In this document: positions 46,913 through 57,409 of the stretch, piece by piece
How positions within the stretch are numbered: position 1 is the stretch's first letter
Layout of the letters: every line of letters begins with the position of its first letter
Assembly: GCF_026914185.1 (NCBI RefSeq)
Contig: NC_070558.1
Location: forward strand, 1,612,001-1,676,000
Origin: Puccinia triticina
Lineage: Eukaryota > Basidiomycota > Pucciniomycetes > Pucciniales > Pucciniaceae
DNA: 64,000 nucleotides
Direction: 5' to 3'
The notes under the pieces: model-generated
Told to the model about the DNA's origin: nothing
Database searches by the model: none
Seen by the model: the letters and a program-made list of their open reading frames with translations, nothing else
Translations under genes and position numbers: made by a program

Positions 46913-49576
46913 ATGAAAGAACAGCTGCCAAATTTTGACAGATGTCCAAAGTGTACCAAACATATTCAAGTCCTTGTCCCCGCTGCGGCCGGGGGGCACC
47001 ACACCCAGGCATCAAGATCTCTCCCACAGGGAGGGGACTGACAATTTATCAGCATTTGGGGGCTGAGAGAATCTGCGGATGAGGTAGCCCCCCCCCCTAC
47101 AGGCTACAGCCCACAGTGTTTGAAAAGTCCATGTTTCATCTTCAGGATTTGAGAGTTGAAGCTTTCCAAACATTTGCCCATCCAAATGAGATTTCTGCTG
47201 CCTACTGTTTTGCAAGGTTGGGTGCAAGTCTCTCCTTTGAAGGGTTGCTTCAGGACAGCACTTGTGCGCCCCGGGCCCCAATCAAGGGACTTAGCTAAGT
47301 TTGGGCTACTCCCCACCAAAATATCTATACATATTATACACATGCAAAGTTATAAAAATATGAGGAGGATCCTGTGGTGCATACAGGATGGCAATGGCCT
47401 TTGTTTGTTTACATATCCTATGTATATGCTAACTTAACTAAGTCCCTCCTTGGGGGAGCGAAGCGACCTTCGAAGGAGGGACTTATGACTTATGTCACAC
47501 TTCTTGCCTGAGAGATTGGGGCTTTTGTGGCTTTTTATGCCATTTTTTCCTTTCTCCCTTCACACCAAAAAAACTAGGCAGCCTCTGCTGGAGCCCTGAA
47601 GGGTCAAGATAGCTGAACATCTTGGCTTTGTGTCCCTGTCCTCATGATGAGGATTGGATGCAGGGGCTGCAGTGGCCAAGGCCTCTTAACCAGAGCATGG
47701 AGAGCTTGGTTCCTGTGTAATTGAATTGAGAAACCATACTTTTTCCGTGGTCAGTTCAATCCGCACAGCATACAGCTCAAGGAACCTTGAAAATACATAA
47801 CTTTGAAGGGTCATGGAGCAACAATGGTTGGACTTCCAGGAACATGTGTAGCGGCAAAAGATAGGGAAGAGGGAGACGAGTTTGATGATCCAAAGCGCAT
47901 GCCTGGGGCCCTTTGGGAACAGGGTCAAAAATTGAAAGGCACAAAATTGCCTGCAAAAACATTTGGTAGATCGGAATCTCTCAGGCCAAAATGTGGACAT
48001 TAGTCCCAAGTCCCTCCTTTGGAGGTCGCGCTTCGCGCGAGGGCGCTTCGCGCCAGCCCAGGCTGCACCAGGGCCCTCCAAAGTGGGGGACTTGTGTTAA
48101 GTTAGATGTATATGTACTTATGTATATATATGTATGTATGTGTGTGTGCATGTGTGTATGTGTGTTGTCAATAAAATGGTGTATTATCATGGGTATATCC
48201 GTTGGTATTATCCAATATCCTAATTATTGTCAAGGGTGGAGTGGAGGCCCAATTGTAAACAATAATTGAAATTTTATTTTAAATTGATTGAAACTGTTTT
48301 GAAAACAGAATCTGTTTTTTTTTTGTTACAGATACAAGCCCAAATAATTTTCAAAAATGCCCTGATAAAAAGTAACAATTATAAACCTGCCACCACTCAG
48401 CAAGATTTAGGACAGCCGCTCTGCTTGCTGAAAAATGACCAGCTTGGCAACACAATTATATGGTTCAACACAAGGCCCAGGCGGCACCAAGGGCCAAACC
48501 CATACCCCAAAGGGCATTTAATTCTCCCTCAGGATTATTTTTGGAATGATGATCCAACAGCAGGACTGGAAGCCCTCCTTCTGGGACTGATTGATTCTCT
48601 GTCAGGTCTCTGGGTACTCTGAGACATGAACCTGTTTGCACATTTAATACACAGTTGGGATGCCTTGCTCAATTGGAGCGTTTCAGAAAGGCTGGGTTGT
48701 TTGCAGGTGAGCTGAACTGTTCCTAGGCTATGTACATGTGTTGTGTGAGCTGCAGGGGCAGGTTGACTCTTGCCAAAACAACACAGTGGCTCAGCTTGCA
48801 CCCTCAGAGTGACCCTGGAGCAGAGCAACCAGTTTTTTGAAGGGCTGGTTGGGGTTGATTACATATGTATGTATGTATTTATGGGGGTATGGCAGCTGGT
48901 TGGAAATGGATACATATGGAGTGACCGCTTGGCTACCAATTTGGCACCATACTACACCGCACCCAGCACCACAGTACTTAAGGCAGGTGTACTTTGCGCC
49001 TTTTCTCAGCTAACATTTGTAGGCTGAGAAACAGCAGCTGGAATATATATATATAGAGAGAGAGAGAATGAGGACAGGCGTAGACAATCTGTTGTGGTGG
49101 TTTTGTAGGCAAGCGGCATAGAATTTCCACTCACCGCAGCACAGGCAAAAATTCAGTGGGGCAGCTGAGCATATGCTCAATTGACATATCCAAACAGACT
49201 ATAAGCAGGTGTACTTATGTGTTCCATATGTATACTGAGGAAACCTTGAATGTACTACTTACAAAAGCATGTGGAAATTTGGTAAACAGGAAAAGCTGCG
49301 GGAGCAGGGACTCAACATGGGTGTGAGGGAACCAGGGTTCAAGTAAAGGTGTAACCCGGGTTTTGGGACAGGGGGTCACTCCCATCCCGAGGCCCGTATC
49401 CGGGTTCATCCGGGTGTAGACCAAACCACCCAAGATCCCATTGAGATTGTTTTTACAGGAATTACTAGTTCTTGTAGCAACTTGTGCAGACAGACCTAAT
49501 TTAGTAGAGGCACTAGGTTCAAATGGAAATGAAGTGTCATGAAAATTTCCCTGAAACTTGAAAGCTAGCTGGGTGT
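46913..49576. other. Intergenic region with small palindromic elements
   Basis: Palindromic GTCCCTCC repeats at about 47,213-47,300, 47,431-47,493 and 47,998-48,108. A (GT/AT)n-rich stretch lies at about 48,109-48,170. A GTAAAGGTGTAACCC repeat fragment is at about 49,342-49,435, related to 52,558-52,675 and 62,437-62,530. No gene is supported. Confidence 0.45.
47998..48108. repeat. Palindromic GTCCCTCC element (one of a family)
   Basis: It runs from CCAAGTCCCTCCTTTGGAGG through a GCGCTTCGCGC double hairpin and AGCCCAGGCTG to GGGGGACTTGTGTTAAGTTA. The copy at 41,877-41,975 shares both ends and the AGCCCAGGCTGnACCAGG core. Other copies or partial copies: 2,486-2,565; 3,020-3,070; 30,198-30,275; 31,995-32,075; 45,893-45,962; 47,213-47,300; 47,431-47,493. 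Confidence 0.7.
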
Positions 49577-50012
49577 TGTGATGGCCAATCTGGTAGTCAA
49601 GATCAGATCAGTTTTCAGTCTCAGCCTCACTGGCACAATCCTCAAGATCCCATCCTCAAGATCCAAACATCAAGATTCTCTCAGAATCTTGCTCCCTTTT
49701 CCTCACTCTCATCTTCACTTCCCTTCCCTTCCCCCCCCCCCTCATCTTTTCTCTTTCTTGGTCCTAACACAGAACTACCTGTGGATTTATTCCTAGTTGT
49801 TTGTCTTTTCTGTTTTTGTTTCTTCCTTGTCTTCCTCAGCCATGTCCATTTCCATTCTTCCTGGTTCCTTTCTCATCTTCTTAAGTTGTGGTCCTCATTG
49901 GTTTCATGTTTTCAGCTCTTGGTTTTATTTCTCTTCCTTTTTCTTCTTTGTGTTTTCTTTTTCTTTTCTATCTCTCTGTTGTCTGTGGTGTGTGCGCGCG
50001 AACTACACTACT
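49577..50012 (+). mobile_element. Diverged relic LTR related to the intact Ty3 element
   Basis: It starts TGTGATGGCCAATCTGGTAG, corresponding to TGTGGTGGTCAACCCGGTAG of the intact LTRs. The same order of landmarks follows: AATCCTCAAGATCC, CCTCACTC, GGTCCTAACACAG, TGTGGATTTATTCCT, and a T-rich tract ending in TGTGCGCGCG. After that the similarity stops. It is an older copy of the same or a sister family, with no intact coding frame attached. Confidence 0.7.
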
Positions 50013-51984
50013 AATAATGTAGAAGAGGCTACTCTGGTGCTGCTGAGGCTGCCCTCTTGACTAATGCTGATGGAGAGAGGGTTACACAAAGAAAAAGAAA
50101 AGGGTGTGGCTGGCGATTCTCTTTGAATTAGATGGCTTTAAAACTTTATGAGTTTGAGGTGTATCAATCCTACTGAGGGAGAGAGGAGAATAGAGATGGG
50201 GGAAAATCAGAAGCTCTTTGAGAGTCACTCTGAGATGGGTAATGAGATATATGCTGGGAGATATATTTCAGAGGGTGATGAAAGGGTATCTAAAAGTGAT
50301 GTAAAGGGTACTACTGAGTGTATGTGGGGGGAAGGTGCATACAAAGAGTAGTGGGTGAAAGTGCATATAAAGGGGGTGTAAAAGGTGCTACAGATGGGAT
50401 GTAGTAGAAAGTGCATGATGGGGATACAACATCTAGAGGGGTGTTTATATATGTGAGAAGTACTACAGGTGGGTGATACATGATGAGCACATAGTAAAAA
50501 TATCTGAAGATGAGCAGTAATGATGAAGGTGCAATGACCAAGGAGTGTACATGAAAGGTAACTATGTAGAAGATGAAATAATGATGAGCATTTGGTAATA
50601 ACTACAAGAGCTATGAAGGAATGTACTGCTGATTCATATAAAGGGGAAAATGAGTAATGAAGTTATGTAAGATCTGCAGTCCTATGTAGCTATGATACTA
50701 ATGAATGATGTATGCAATAATGCTAAGGATATGTATGAAGAAAATACCTGCCAAAACTATACATGCCAATAACTTCTGATCCATTTGGAAATCCTAGGTG
50801 AAATGAGTGGGTGACTAGGGGTAAAATGGGGTGTAGAATCTGAATATGAAGTAATAATGAAGTATTTATGAAGAGTTTAGGTAATATGAGAGTGATAGTG
50901 TGAACAGGAACAGGGTTACCACAACGGGGGCCCTTTTGAGGAGGAGAGAGAAGCTAGACCTGGATGCAATTGACAGCTCTGTTTATGAAGCTTAGGGTAA
51001 AAAACCCCTCAAAATAAGAGTTTTGAGCCCTAGCACTATAGTTGTGCTGATGTAAACACTGGTAATATAAGTTAACAAGCTTGTTACGTGGCAAAAATGG
51101 CCACTACAAGGGTTTAAACACTCTGTAACAGAGGAAGGATTAATTATGTAATTATTAATTACAGGAAATTAATTTGGTGTGAAAGTAGGTGGTAAGCGCT
51201 TAAACTGATTGGCTGCTTGACAGAGGCGGAGGTCTTACAGCAACTACTTATAAGGATAAAGCTTTAAATATGCTAATAAGGGATTTTTGATAATTTAAAG
51301 GGTTTAATCCAGTGGATTTTGCATGCTGGGGATGGTTTAAAGGGAAAAAGGGGCTACAGTAGTAGCAGAGGAGAATATTCATGGCAACTTACAGTGTTGA
51401 TGGCAGTGAATGGTCTGGGGGATCTTTTCCTGAGGGCCAAATAGGCCTCTATTTATAGAGGGGACTTTGGGGAGCGCAATCACTAAGTCCTTTTCTCCCT
51501 GTGGGAGTATCCTGGGGGGTAGACGTGAACAAGGCTTGGCTGTGGGCAATTTAATTGTATTATAATAGGCTAATTTCCCTGACTCTGTCAGATGACATAT
51601 TTATAACCAATTTTCATGTGAAAGAGCTTCAGTAGAAGTCCACATAATGCTTTCACGGGATATTTTTACACAAGTAATATTACTCTTTAATGTGCAATAG
51701 TTTATTTTTATGTACTTTGTTTATTTTACTAATTTTTTGTATGTAATACCTTTTTTGGGCGCTTTCTGGGGCCAATTCTTAATTATACAATTATTACATG
51801 AAGGAATAGGAATAAGGGGTTACTTTGAGTGAGTGACCCCCCTTAATTGATGATGAGGAATCTGATTCTGCAATAATAATTCAATAATTATTATTATTGA
51901 CTAAGTTATTGCAGTCTTTTGGATACTTGGTGTATCTCTAAGGCTGACAGCAATGGCTGAGGAGGATGTTTTTGAGACAGGAGA

Positions 51985-52130
51985 TTTTGGAGGAGAGGGC
52001 CGAGTTACCGTTGGCCATCTAGACAACAAACTCAGCTGTGCGTTTGAGGATGACGGACTTATTGGTGCCAGTCTTGATCTTGCCTCTTCTTCCGCGGCCG
52101 CCAGTCTTAGGCTTCTTGGTGTTGTTCTAC
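51985..52130 (-). pseudogene. Possible basic helix-loop-helix gene fragment
   Basis: One minus-strand frame reads KTGGRGRRGKIKTGTNKSVI, then LKRTAEFVV and a stop. This recalls the second helix of bHLH regulators (N-K-x-x-I-L-x-x-[TA]-x-[ED]-[YF]-[IV]). Only this short piece is visible; no first helix or flanking exons were found. It could be chance. Low confidence. Confidence 0.2.
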
Positions 52131-52557
52131 CCACATTGGTGTGGCTGAGTAGGCAGGTTGGGCGTGGCAATGGAGATGCCCGACTGGGATTCCCCGGCTT
52201 AAAGGATCTCCACCAGGCTTCCAAAGCCGCCTTGGATCACATTCTTTGGACACAATACGGGTTGCTTTGACCGGCTTGGCGGCCAACACATTGGGTCTGT
52301 CTCTGCCAAAGGAGGAGGATCATGGGGCCGGTAGTGTTGGATGGGAAGACGGGTGAAGGGTGCTGCTCTGGTGGTGGGGGGGGGGGGGGCGGGATGTGGG
52401 TAGGGCTGCTGGATAGGATACTGGCCGGCCCGCCAGGCCACTTGCCAACAGATGGCTCAGGATTGATGCGGGTCCAGGAATGCATCTTGACGTGTGGCTT
52501 GGCCTCTAGGTGAGGAAAGTGTGCTTGTTGCTTGCTCTCAACCGTCCAATATGTGCT

Positions 52558-52675
52558 GCACAACCACCCGGGTGTTTGGGTGGTCTCAGAGACTCAACCT
52601 GTGGACCAACACCCGGGTGGTACCACCCGTGAAAACACCTGGGGTGCGGGATTTGGGTTACAGTTTTAGGTTCAA
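52558..52675 (-). repeat. Dispersed repeat, inverted relative to 62,437-62,530
   Basis: CACCCAAACACC..GGTTGT-type words, ACCAACACC, GAAAACACC and TTTGGGTTACA recur in reverse complement at 62,437-62,530 (GTGTAACCCAAAACCC, GGTGTTTTCAC, GGTGTTGGTCCA, ACCACCCAAACACCC). The two copies lie on opposite sides of the intact retrotransposon. Confidence 0.65.
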
Positions 52676-53978
52676 GCCACTTTCTGGACATGCAGACTTA
52701 TCAGCTCTGTTGGAGTAGGACTGCGGCGTGACTTCTGGGCAGACTAAATAGTGTGTACCAGCACCAGGTGAGCTGGGGCAGCGGTGTAAGACTTAAAAGT
52801 GGTTGTGAAAGCCTTTTGCTGAATGGAGAAGGGAATGATGGAGGTGCAAACTCTGCCCTTCTATACTATCAGATAACAAGACCCACCAAGCTAAGCTTGG
52901 CAATTTTTAATCAAGTGATAGGTCTGGTCTAGTTCCAGATGAAGCTGTTTGATGACAGGTGTGTAAAAGATGTGAGGGTTGATGATGATGGAAAAGGGTG
53001 AGAGTTGACTTGATTTTTCCAGTGGGGGTTGAACACAGGTCCTCAAGAGGGTGATATATAGATTTGAGAAGAGTGCCTAGGCTGAGAAGGGTATATGTCT
53101 CAGTTGGGAGTTGAACTAGGAACCGGGTAACTTGTGACAGGTACGTGATATGCCAAACAAGAGATATGAGAGTATGAGAACATGAGAGTGAGCTCAGTGG
53201 TTATTGCAGATATGAGGGATGATATGGTATGTTATAAGGGTTGTTATAAAGTGTAAGGATGATGATAATGACAGATGCATGGTATCTGTATAACTGGTGG
53301 GTACTGAACTGAGGAAAAACCACTGGGGGGGAGAGAGCTCCTTATATAGACAAATTCGAGGAATTTTAGCTACAATGGGGACCTTGGATGAGGGATTTTA
53401 GCTGGTGGGCTGCGTACAAGTGGTGTCAGAAGATACTCAATACAGGCAAAACGTGGGGTGAGAAATGTCAGATGATGTCATACTAATGCAAGGAGTGCAT
53501 AAACAAAGCGGGGAAATGTCAAATACAGGGGTACCTCATGCAAGGGGTGCATGAGTGGTGTCAGACTAATGCAAGGAGTGCAGAAATGGGGTCAGAAGAC
53601 TGCATGCAGCTGCAAGGGGTGCATAAAGTAGGCGGGGACATGTCAAATATAGAAGAAATGGGGTTGGTCCCCTGCATATGCAGTGGAGATAAGTGGGATA
53701 GAGAAGAGTATGTGTTTGGCTGGGTCTGAGTATGTGAATACCTGGGAAAGGTGACTTGAGGGGTGTGACAGGTTAATGACTGAGGCTGGCCATGTCCATG
53801 AGGGTGTTACTTCCAATCCAGCGGGGTTCCAGTGACGCTTCCAGTGGTGACTAGGTGTAAAATTGGCTGTAGAGTTAATTAGGGGGTATCTTGAGGCCTA
53901 GGGTGAGTAAATATATGTTATAGCAAAAAACTTTTGATTTTTCACTTTTCCGTCTACCACAGCGGAAGCAGATGACGT

Positions 53979-54825
53979 TGTGGTGGTCAACCCGGTAGTC
54001 AAATCAATTTTCAGTTCTCAAAGCTCACCGGCGCTCACATCAAGACTCACAGTTCAAGACCCTCAAGGCTCAATCCTCAAGCTTCAGTTTCCACCTCCAG
54101 CTTCCTTTCCCCCATTTTGTTCCTCCTTCATATTTCCTGTCTGGGCCCTTTTCTCTCCTCCCCTTCCTCACTCCTTTCCATCTTATCCCTCTTCCCTCTA
54201 GTCACCCTCTGTTTATTTTTCATGGTCCTAACACAGCTTGTGCTGTGGGTTTATTCCTGTTTTCTTTGTTTTGATCTGCTTTTCTCTTTCCTCTCTCTGG
54301 TTTGTGGCTTTTCTTCCTCATATTCTAGGCTGTGGTTTTTTTTTTCCTTCCTCCTCTATCTTTCTCTCTGCTGAGTTTTGCTATTTTGTTTTGCTTTCTT
54401 TTTTTTTGTTCTGTTTTGTTTTTCTTTTTCTTTTCTCTCTGTGTTGTGTTGTGTTGTGTGCGCGCGTGGCGCGCAAGGAGATGATGAAATACATGTGACA
54501 TGTGTCTCCCTGAGTCCAAGTTCGCGGAACTTGGAGGAAGGGAGGCCATGGCATTCTGATCCGCCATCTCGAGTCCAGAGTCTAGAATCCAGAGTCCAAG
54601 TCCCAAGAATCCAACGTCTTTCGACGAATCCCTCAAATCATCCCAGAATCCTCAACAAAACCGCCGCCGAGAATCCAACCCTCGGCGAACTCTCAAAACC
54701 ACCTCCACAACGCTATCACCTCGAATCTTCCGTCTCATCTTTCCGGACCGATCCGTGAGGGCAGTCACCCGACACCATTCCCCTCCCAGCGCTGCCGCCG
54801 GCCTAGCACCGGACGGAGCTCCATA
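53979..54825 (+). repeat. 5' LTR
   Basis: Begins TGTGGTGGTCAACCCGGTAG and ends GGACGGAGCTCCATA. A T-rich pyrimidine tract in the middle is followed by TGTGCGCGCG. The end is set by comparison with the 3' LTR. The termini TG..TA differ from the usual TG..CA. Confidence 0.92.
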
Positions 54826-54827
54826 TT

Positions 54828-54876
54828 TGGTCCCCCGAGCCGGGATCGAACCAGCGACCTCAAGATTTACAGTCTC
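54828..54876 (+). promoter_or_regulatory. Primer-binding region antisense to a tRNA-Tyr 3' half
   Basis: Two bases after the LTR, TGGTCCCCCGAGCCGGGATC is the complement of a tRNA 3' end: CCA, acceptor strand, then a T-arm GGTTCGATCCCGG. Complementarity continues through a variable loop and an anticodon stem-loop reading CTGTAAA (anticodon GTA, Tyr; antisense TAC at 54,868-54,870). Usual binding sites are much shorter. No tRNA intron is present after the anticodon. Confidence 0.75.
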
Positions 54877-55150
54877 GGACTGTGGTTTTGAGGCGTTTGG
54901 CGGTTAAAATTCTTTTCCTTTCTTTTTCTTTTACCCTGAATCTCTTCAAATTTGAGATTCTCAGCTGAATCACTTGGGAGTCTTCTTTCTCTCCAAAACT
55001 CTCGGATACGACCGGTATCTCCCACATCCACGAACGAACGATCTCGATCCATCGATACACGTCATCCGTCGATTTGATTATTTCCTTTTTTTTTTTTTTT
55101 TTGTTTTATTCTTTTTCTGTGTTCAGCAGCGGGGCAAAGGAGAGGAAGAA

Positions 55151-55232
55151 GTAAGTCCCCTCCACTTAGTAGCACCTCCGAAAGTCTACACTCGTATCAA
55201 AGCATCATCGCCACCGCTGTGAGCCGCACCCT
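55151..55232 (+). repeat. Internal GTAAGT repeat, copy a (5' leader)
   Basis: GTAAGTCCCCTCC, then GTAGCACCTCCG, ending GCCACCGCTGTGAGCCGC. It lies between the primer-binding region and the gag start, 35 bases before that ATG. It is the most diverged of four copies (others at 57,727, 58,117 and 61,380). Confidence 0.7.
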
Positions 55233-55267
55233 CTCGTCCGTCAGTTTTCTCCCTAGAATCCGTCGTG

Positions 55268-57409
55268 ATGGTCAAGATCCAATCGCCGAACAAGCGGCTA
55301 TGCTTCGCTGGGACCAAGGTCGAGAGGTTCATCGAAACCTACGAGATGGTGGCTAGTTTGGACGAGGCTACCGAGCTCGACATGGCCCGGCAGATTCGGC
55401 TGTTTCTTGCCACTGACGAGCTGCTAGACATCCTCGAGACGCTGGAGGGGTTCAGTCCTCCCGATTGGCCGAAGCTCAAGGCCGCGATGATCGCCTATTG
55501 GGGCCAAGTGGACACCGCCAGGTTCACGACGCGGGACTTGACTTCTCTGGTCGAGGATCGAGCTTCAAAGGGCGGTGTGGCTAGTGCGTCAGACTATCAG
55601 ACGTTCCGCCAGTCTTGGGAGCCCATCCAGTCCTACCTTCTCTCGAAAGCGCACATCGATTCGGTGGAGGAAATCCGAAATTCTTACTACCAAGCGTTCT
55701 CGCCCATCGTTCAGGACGAGATCAGGAAGAAGCTGATTCGCGACGGGACCATGGTGACCACTCTGGACAACCGGTTCAAGTTGCCGAGCTTCAAGATCCT
55801 CAAAGACGCCGTGGATGCGGTGATGAAAGAGCAGACCGCGCTCACGTTTGAGGAGTCGAGGACCGGACAGCCCGTCGTCGGCCCCTCATTCCAAGAGGGA
55901 AACTCCGTCATGAAAAAGATGGGCGAGGATCGTCGTCCCAAGGAAGCTCCGGCGTCTTCGAAACCCGCCCCCAACATGGACGAGCTTTCGCGGATGTTGG
56001 AGGCGTTTGAACATAAGATCGACCAGAAGATAGCCGCTATTCCCTCTAAGGCTTCGGCGTCGACGGACCGACCACCGATGGTGTGTTATTATTGCCACCG
56101 TGAGAACCACGGGACCGGCCGCTGTCTAGAGCTCGCTAAAGACAAGGAGGCGGGGCTCGTCGAACAACGCGGCACCAATTTTTTTCTCCCAAACGGGGCG
56201 CTCATCCCGTTCGACCGTAGTAGGCCGATCCGACACATTGTGGCCTCCTACCATCCAACTCCATCCGCGGGGGCGCCAAGACCTTCGACTCCCACCCGAC
56301 AGACATCTAGCGCAGCCGCCGTTGAATATAAGGCAAGCTGCGGATCTTTGCAACCCTGGTATCCACCGGCGGTGTCCTCGCAGGCTTTTGCTGGAACCTA
56401 TGAGTCCGATCCGGCGGGCAGGAAGCGACATGAAGAGGCACGGCCGTTCAAGGCTCCTCTAGTTCCACCAACTCAGTCGCGGAGGCCGCTGCGGAAGACA
56501 CCTGGAGCGCCCAAGGATCCAGCGAGATCCCAAGAGGAGGAGGAGCCGGAGCTCTTCGATAGGATCATGAACGAGCCGGATCCTGAGTCTTCTCCACCAA
56601 CGGAGCAGCCCTCTCGCTCTGCCACTCCTCCCAAAGCTGCAGGACAACAGCCGAAGGTCCGATTCGAGCGTGAGGTCTCTCGTGACCACCCGGACGCGGT
56701 CGAGGGGCTTGTCAAGAGGATTTTTGACCTACCCGTGACTACGACCGTCGGGGAGATTTGTTCGGTTTCGCCAGCCGTCTCGGACGGCGTGAAGAAATGG
56801 GTCTCCCGCCGTCGGGTGGAGGTTGGCTCCGAGGACCTGAAGGTGAATTCCGGGACGTTGGCGGAAGGGATCGATCCGGATGGGGAATTTGATCCGAGTT
56901 TGTACTCCTGTCCGCTCGGCTATCTCAGCTGTAGCGTGGGGGAGGGTGAGATGATCTCGTCCCCGCTGGTTGATTCCAGTTCCCAGCTCAACTTAATCTC
57001 GGACTCGTTAGCGGTCAAATTAAATCTCACTCCGCGGGTAAATTTCAGTGCGGCCGTCTACGGAATCAACAATCAGGCGTGTGAGCTGATTGGCATCGCC
57101 GAGGACGTACCCATACGCGTGGGCCGTTCTATTGTGGGTACCTGCCATTTCTGGATCACCCGGGCCGATGGGCCGTTCATCCTCGGTCGCCCATTCTTAA
57201 TGGATTTCAGGGCTACCTTGATGTTCTCCCCTTCATCCGGCGAGCGAATTATTCTGCCCGACTCGAGTGGAAGGAACATCGAGGTAACTCTCTGCCCGGT
57301 TGATAAGGGGAGATGGGAGCGCGAGTTTCCGGCTCATGGTCGGAAGGGCGTCTTGGTTCATTGCGGGCGCCTCGAAAAAGACTCTCAGGAGGATAAGCAT
57401 TTTTTATGA
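55268..57409 (+). CDS. Retrotransposon Gag with zinc knuckle and aspartic protease
   Basis: 713 aa from ATG 55,268. Residues about 1-230 are a helical Gag-like capsid region (FAGTKVERFIETYEMVASLD, DWPKLKAAMIAYWG). A CCHC zinc knuckle CYYCHRENHGTGRC (C-x2-C-x4-H-x4-C) lies at about residues 275-288. A Pro/Ser/Thr linker follows, then a retropepsin-like domain near residues 560-690: PLVDSSSQLNLISDSLAVKL, AVYGINNQACELIGIAEDVP, and GPFILGRPFLMDFRATL with the flap-distal hydrophobic-Gly motif. The active-site triad reads Asp-Ser-Ser where Asp-Ser/Thr-Gly is usual. Gag assembles the particle; the protease matures it. The frame ends in TGA at 57,407-57,409, overlapping the pol ATG by four bases, with a slippery heptamer immediately before. 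Confidence 0.9.
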   Translation: MVKIQSPNKRLCFAGTKVERFIETYEMVASLDEATELDMARQIRLFLATDELLDILETLEGFSPPDWPKLKAAMIAYWGQVDTARFTTRDLTSLVEDRASKGGVASASDYQTFRQSWEPIQSYLLSKAHIDSVEEIRNSYYQAFSPIVQDEIRKKLIRDGTMVTTLDNRFKLPSFKILKDAVDAVMKEQTALTFEESRTGQPVVGPSFQEGNSVMKKMGEDRRPKEAPASSKPAPNMDELSRMLEAFEHKIDQKIAAIPSKASASTDRPPMVCYYCHRENHGTGRCLELAKDKEAGLVEQRGTNFFLPNGALIPFDRSRPIRHIVASYHPTPSAGAPRPSTPTRQTSSAAAVEYKASCGSLQPWYPPAVSSQAFAGTYESDPAGRKRHEEARPFKAPLVPPTQSRRPLRKTPGAPKDPARSQEEEEPELFDRIMNEPDPESSPPTEQPSRSATPPKAAGQQPKVRFEREVSRDHPDAVEGLVKRIFDLPVTTTVGEICSVSPAVSDGVKKWVSRRRVEVGSEDLKVNSGTLAEGIDPDGEFDPSLYSCPLGYLSCSVGEGEMISSPLVDSSSQLNLISDSLAVKLNLTPRVNFSAAVYGINNQACELIGIAEDVPIRVGRSIVGTCHFWITRADGPFILGRPFLMDFRATLMFSPSSGERIILPDSSGRNIEVTLCPVDKGRWEREFPAHGRKGVLVHCGRLEKDSQEDKHFL
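57400..57406 (+). promoter_or_regulatory. Putative -1 ribosomal frameshift site at the gag-pol junction
   Basis: In the gag frame the last codons are CAT TTT TTA TGA. This contains the heptamer T TTT TTA in the phase required for simultaneous slippage. A one-base backward slip makes the next codon ATG at 57,406, the first pol codon. The alternative is stop-and-restart on ATGA. Confidence 0.65.

Larger units (their letters stand above)
50013..53974. other. Decayed repeat region between relic and intact LTRs
   Basis: A G/A-rich region with many ATGAGTGGTG-like words, short tandem variants (ATGCAAGGAGTGCA, AGGGGTGCATAA) at about 53,480-53,640, and TATATAGA promoter-like stretches near 51,450 and 53,340. 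There is one weak pseudogene candidate (51,985-52,130) and an inverted-repeat copy (52,558-52,675). Otherwise nothing is recognised. Confidence 0.4.

Noticed and set aside
54325..54636. Open frames inside the LTRs (present twice)
   Set aside because: They repeat exactly in both LTRs, are low complexity, and no LTR protein is expected.
54828..54876. A genuine tRNA-Tyr gene on the minus strand
   Set aside because: Only the 3' half is present and it abuts the LTR at the primer-binding position; no D-arm or 5' acceptor strand is found upstream of the anticodon stem.
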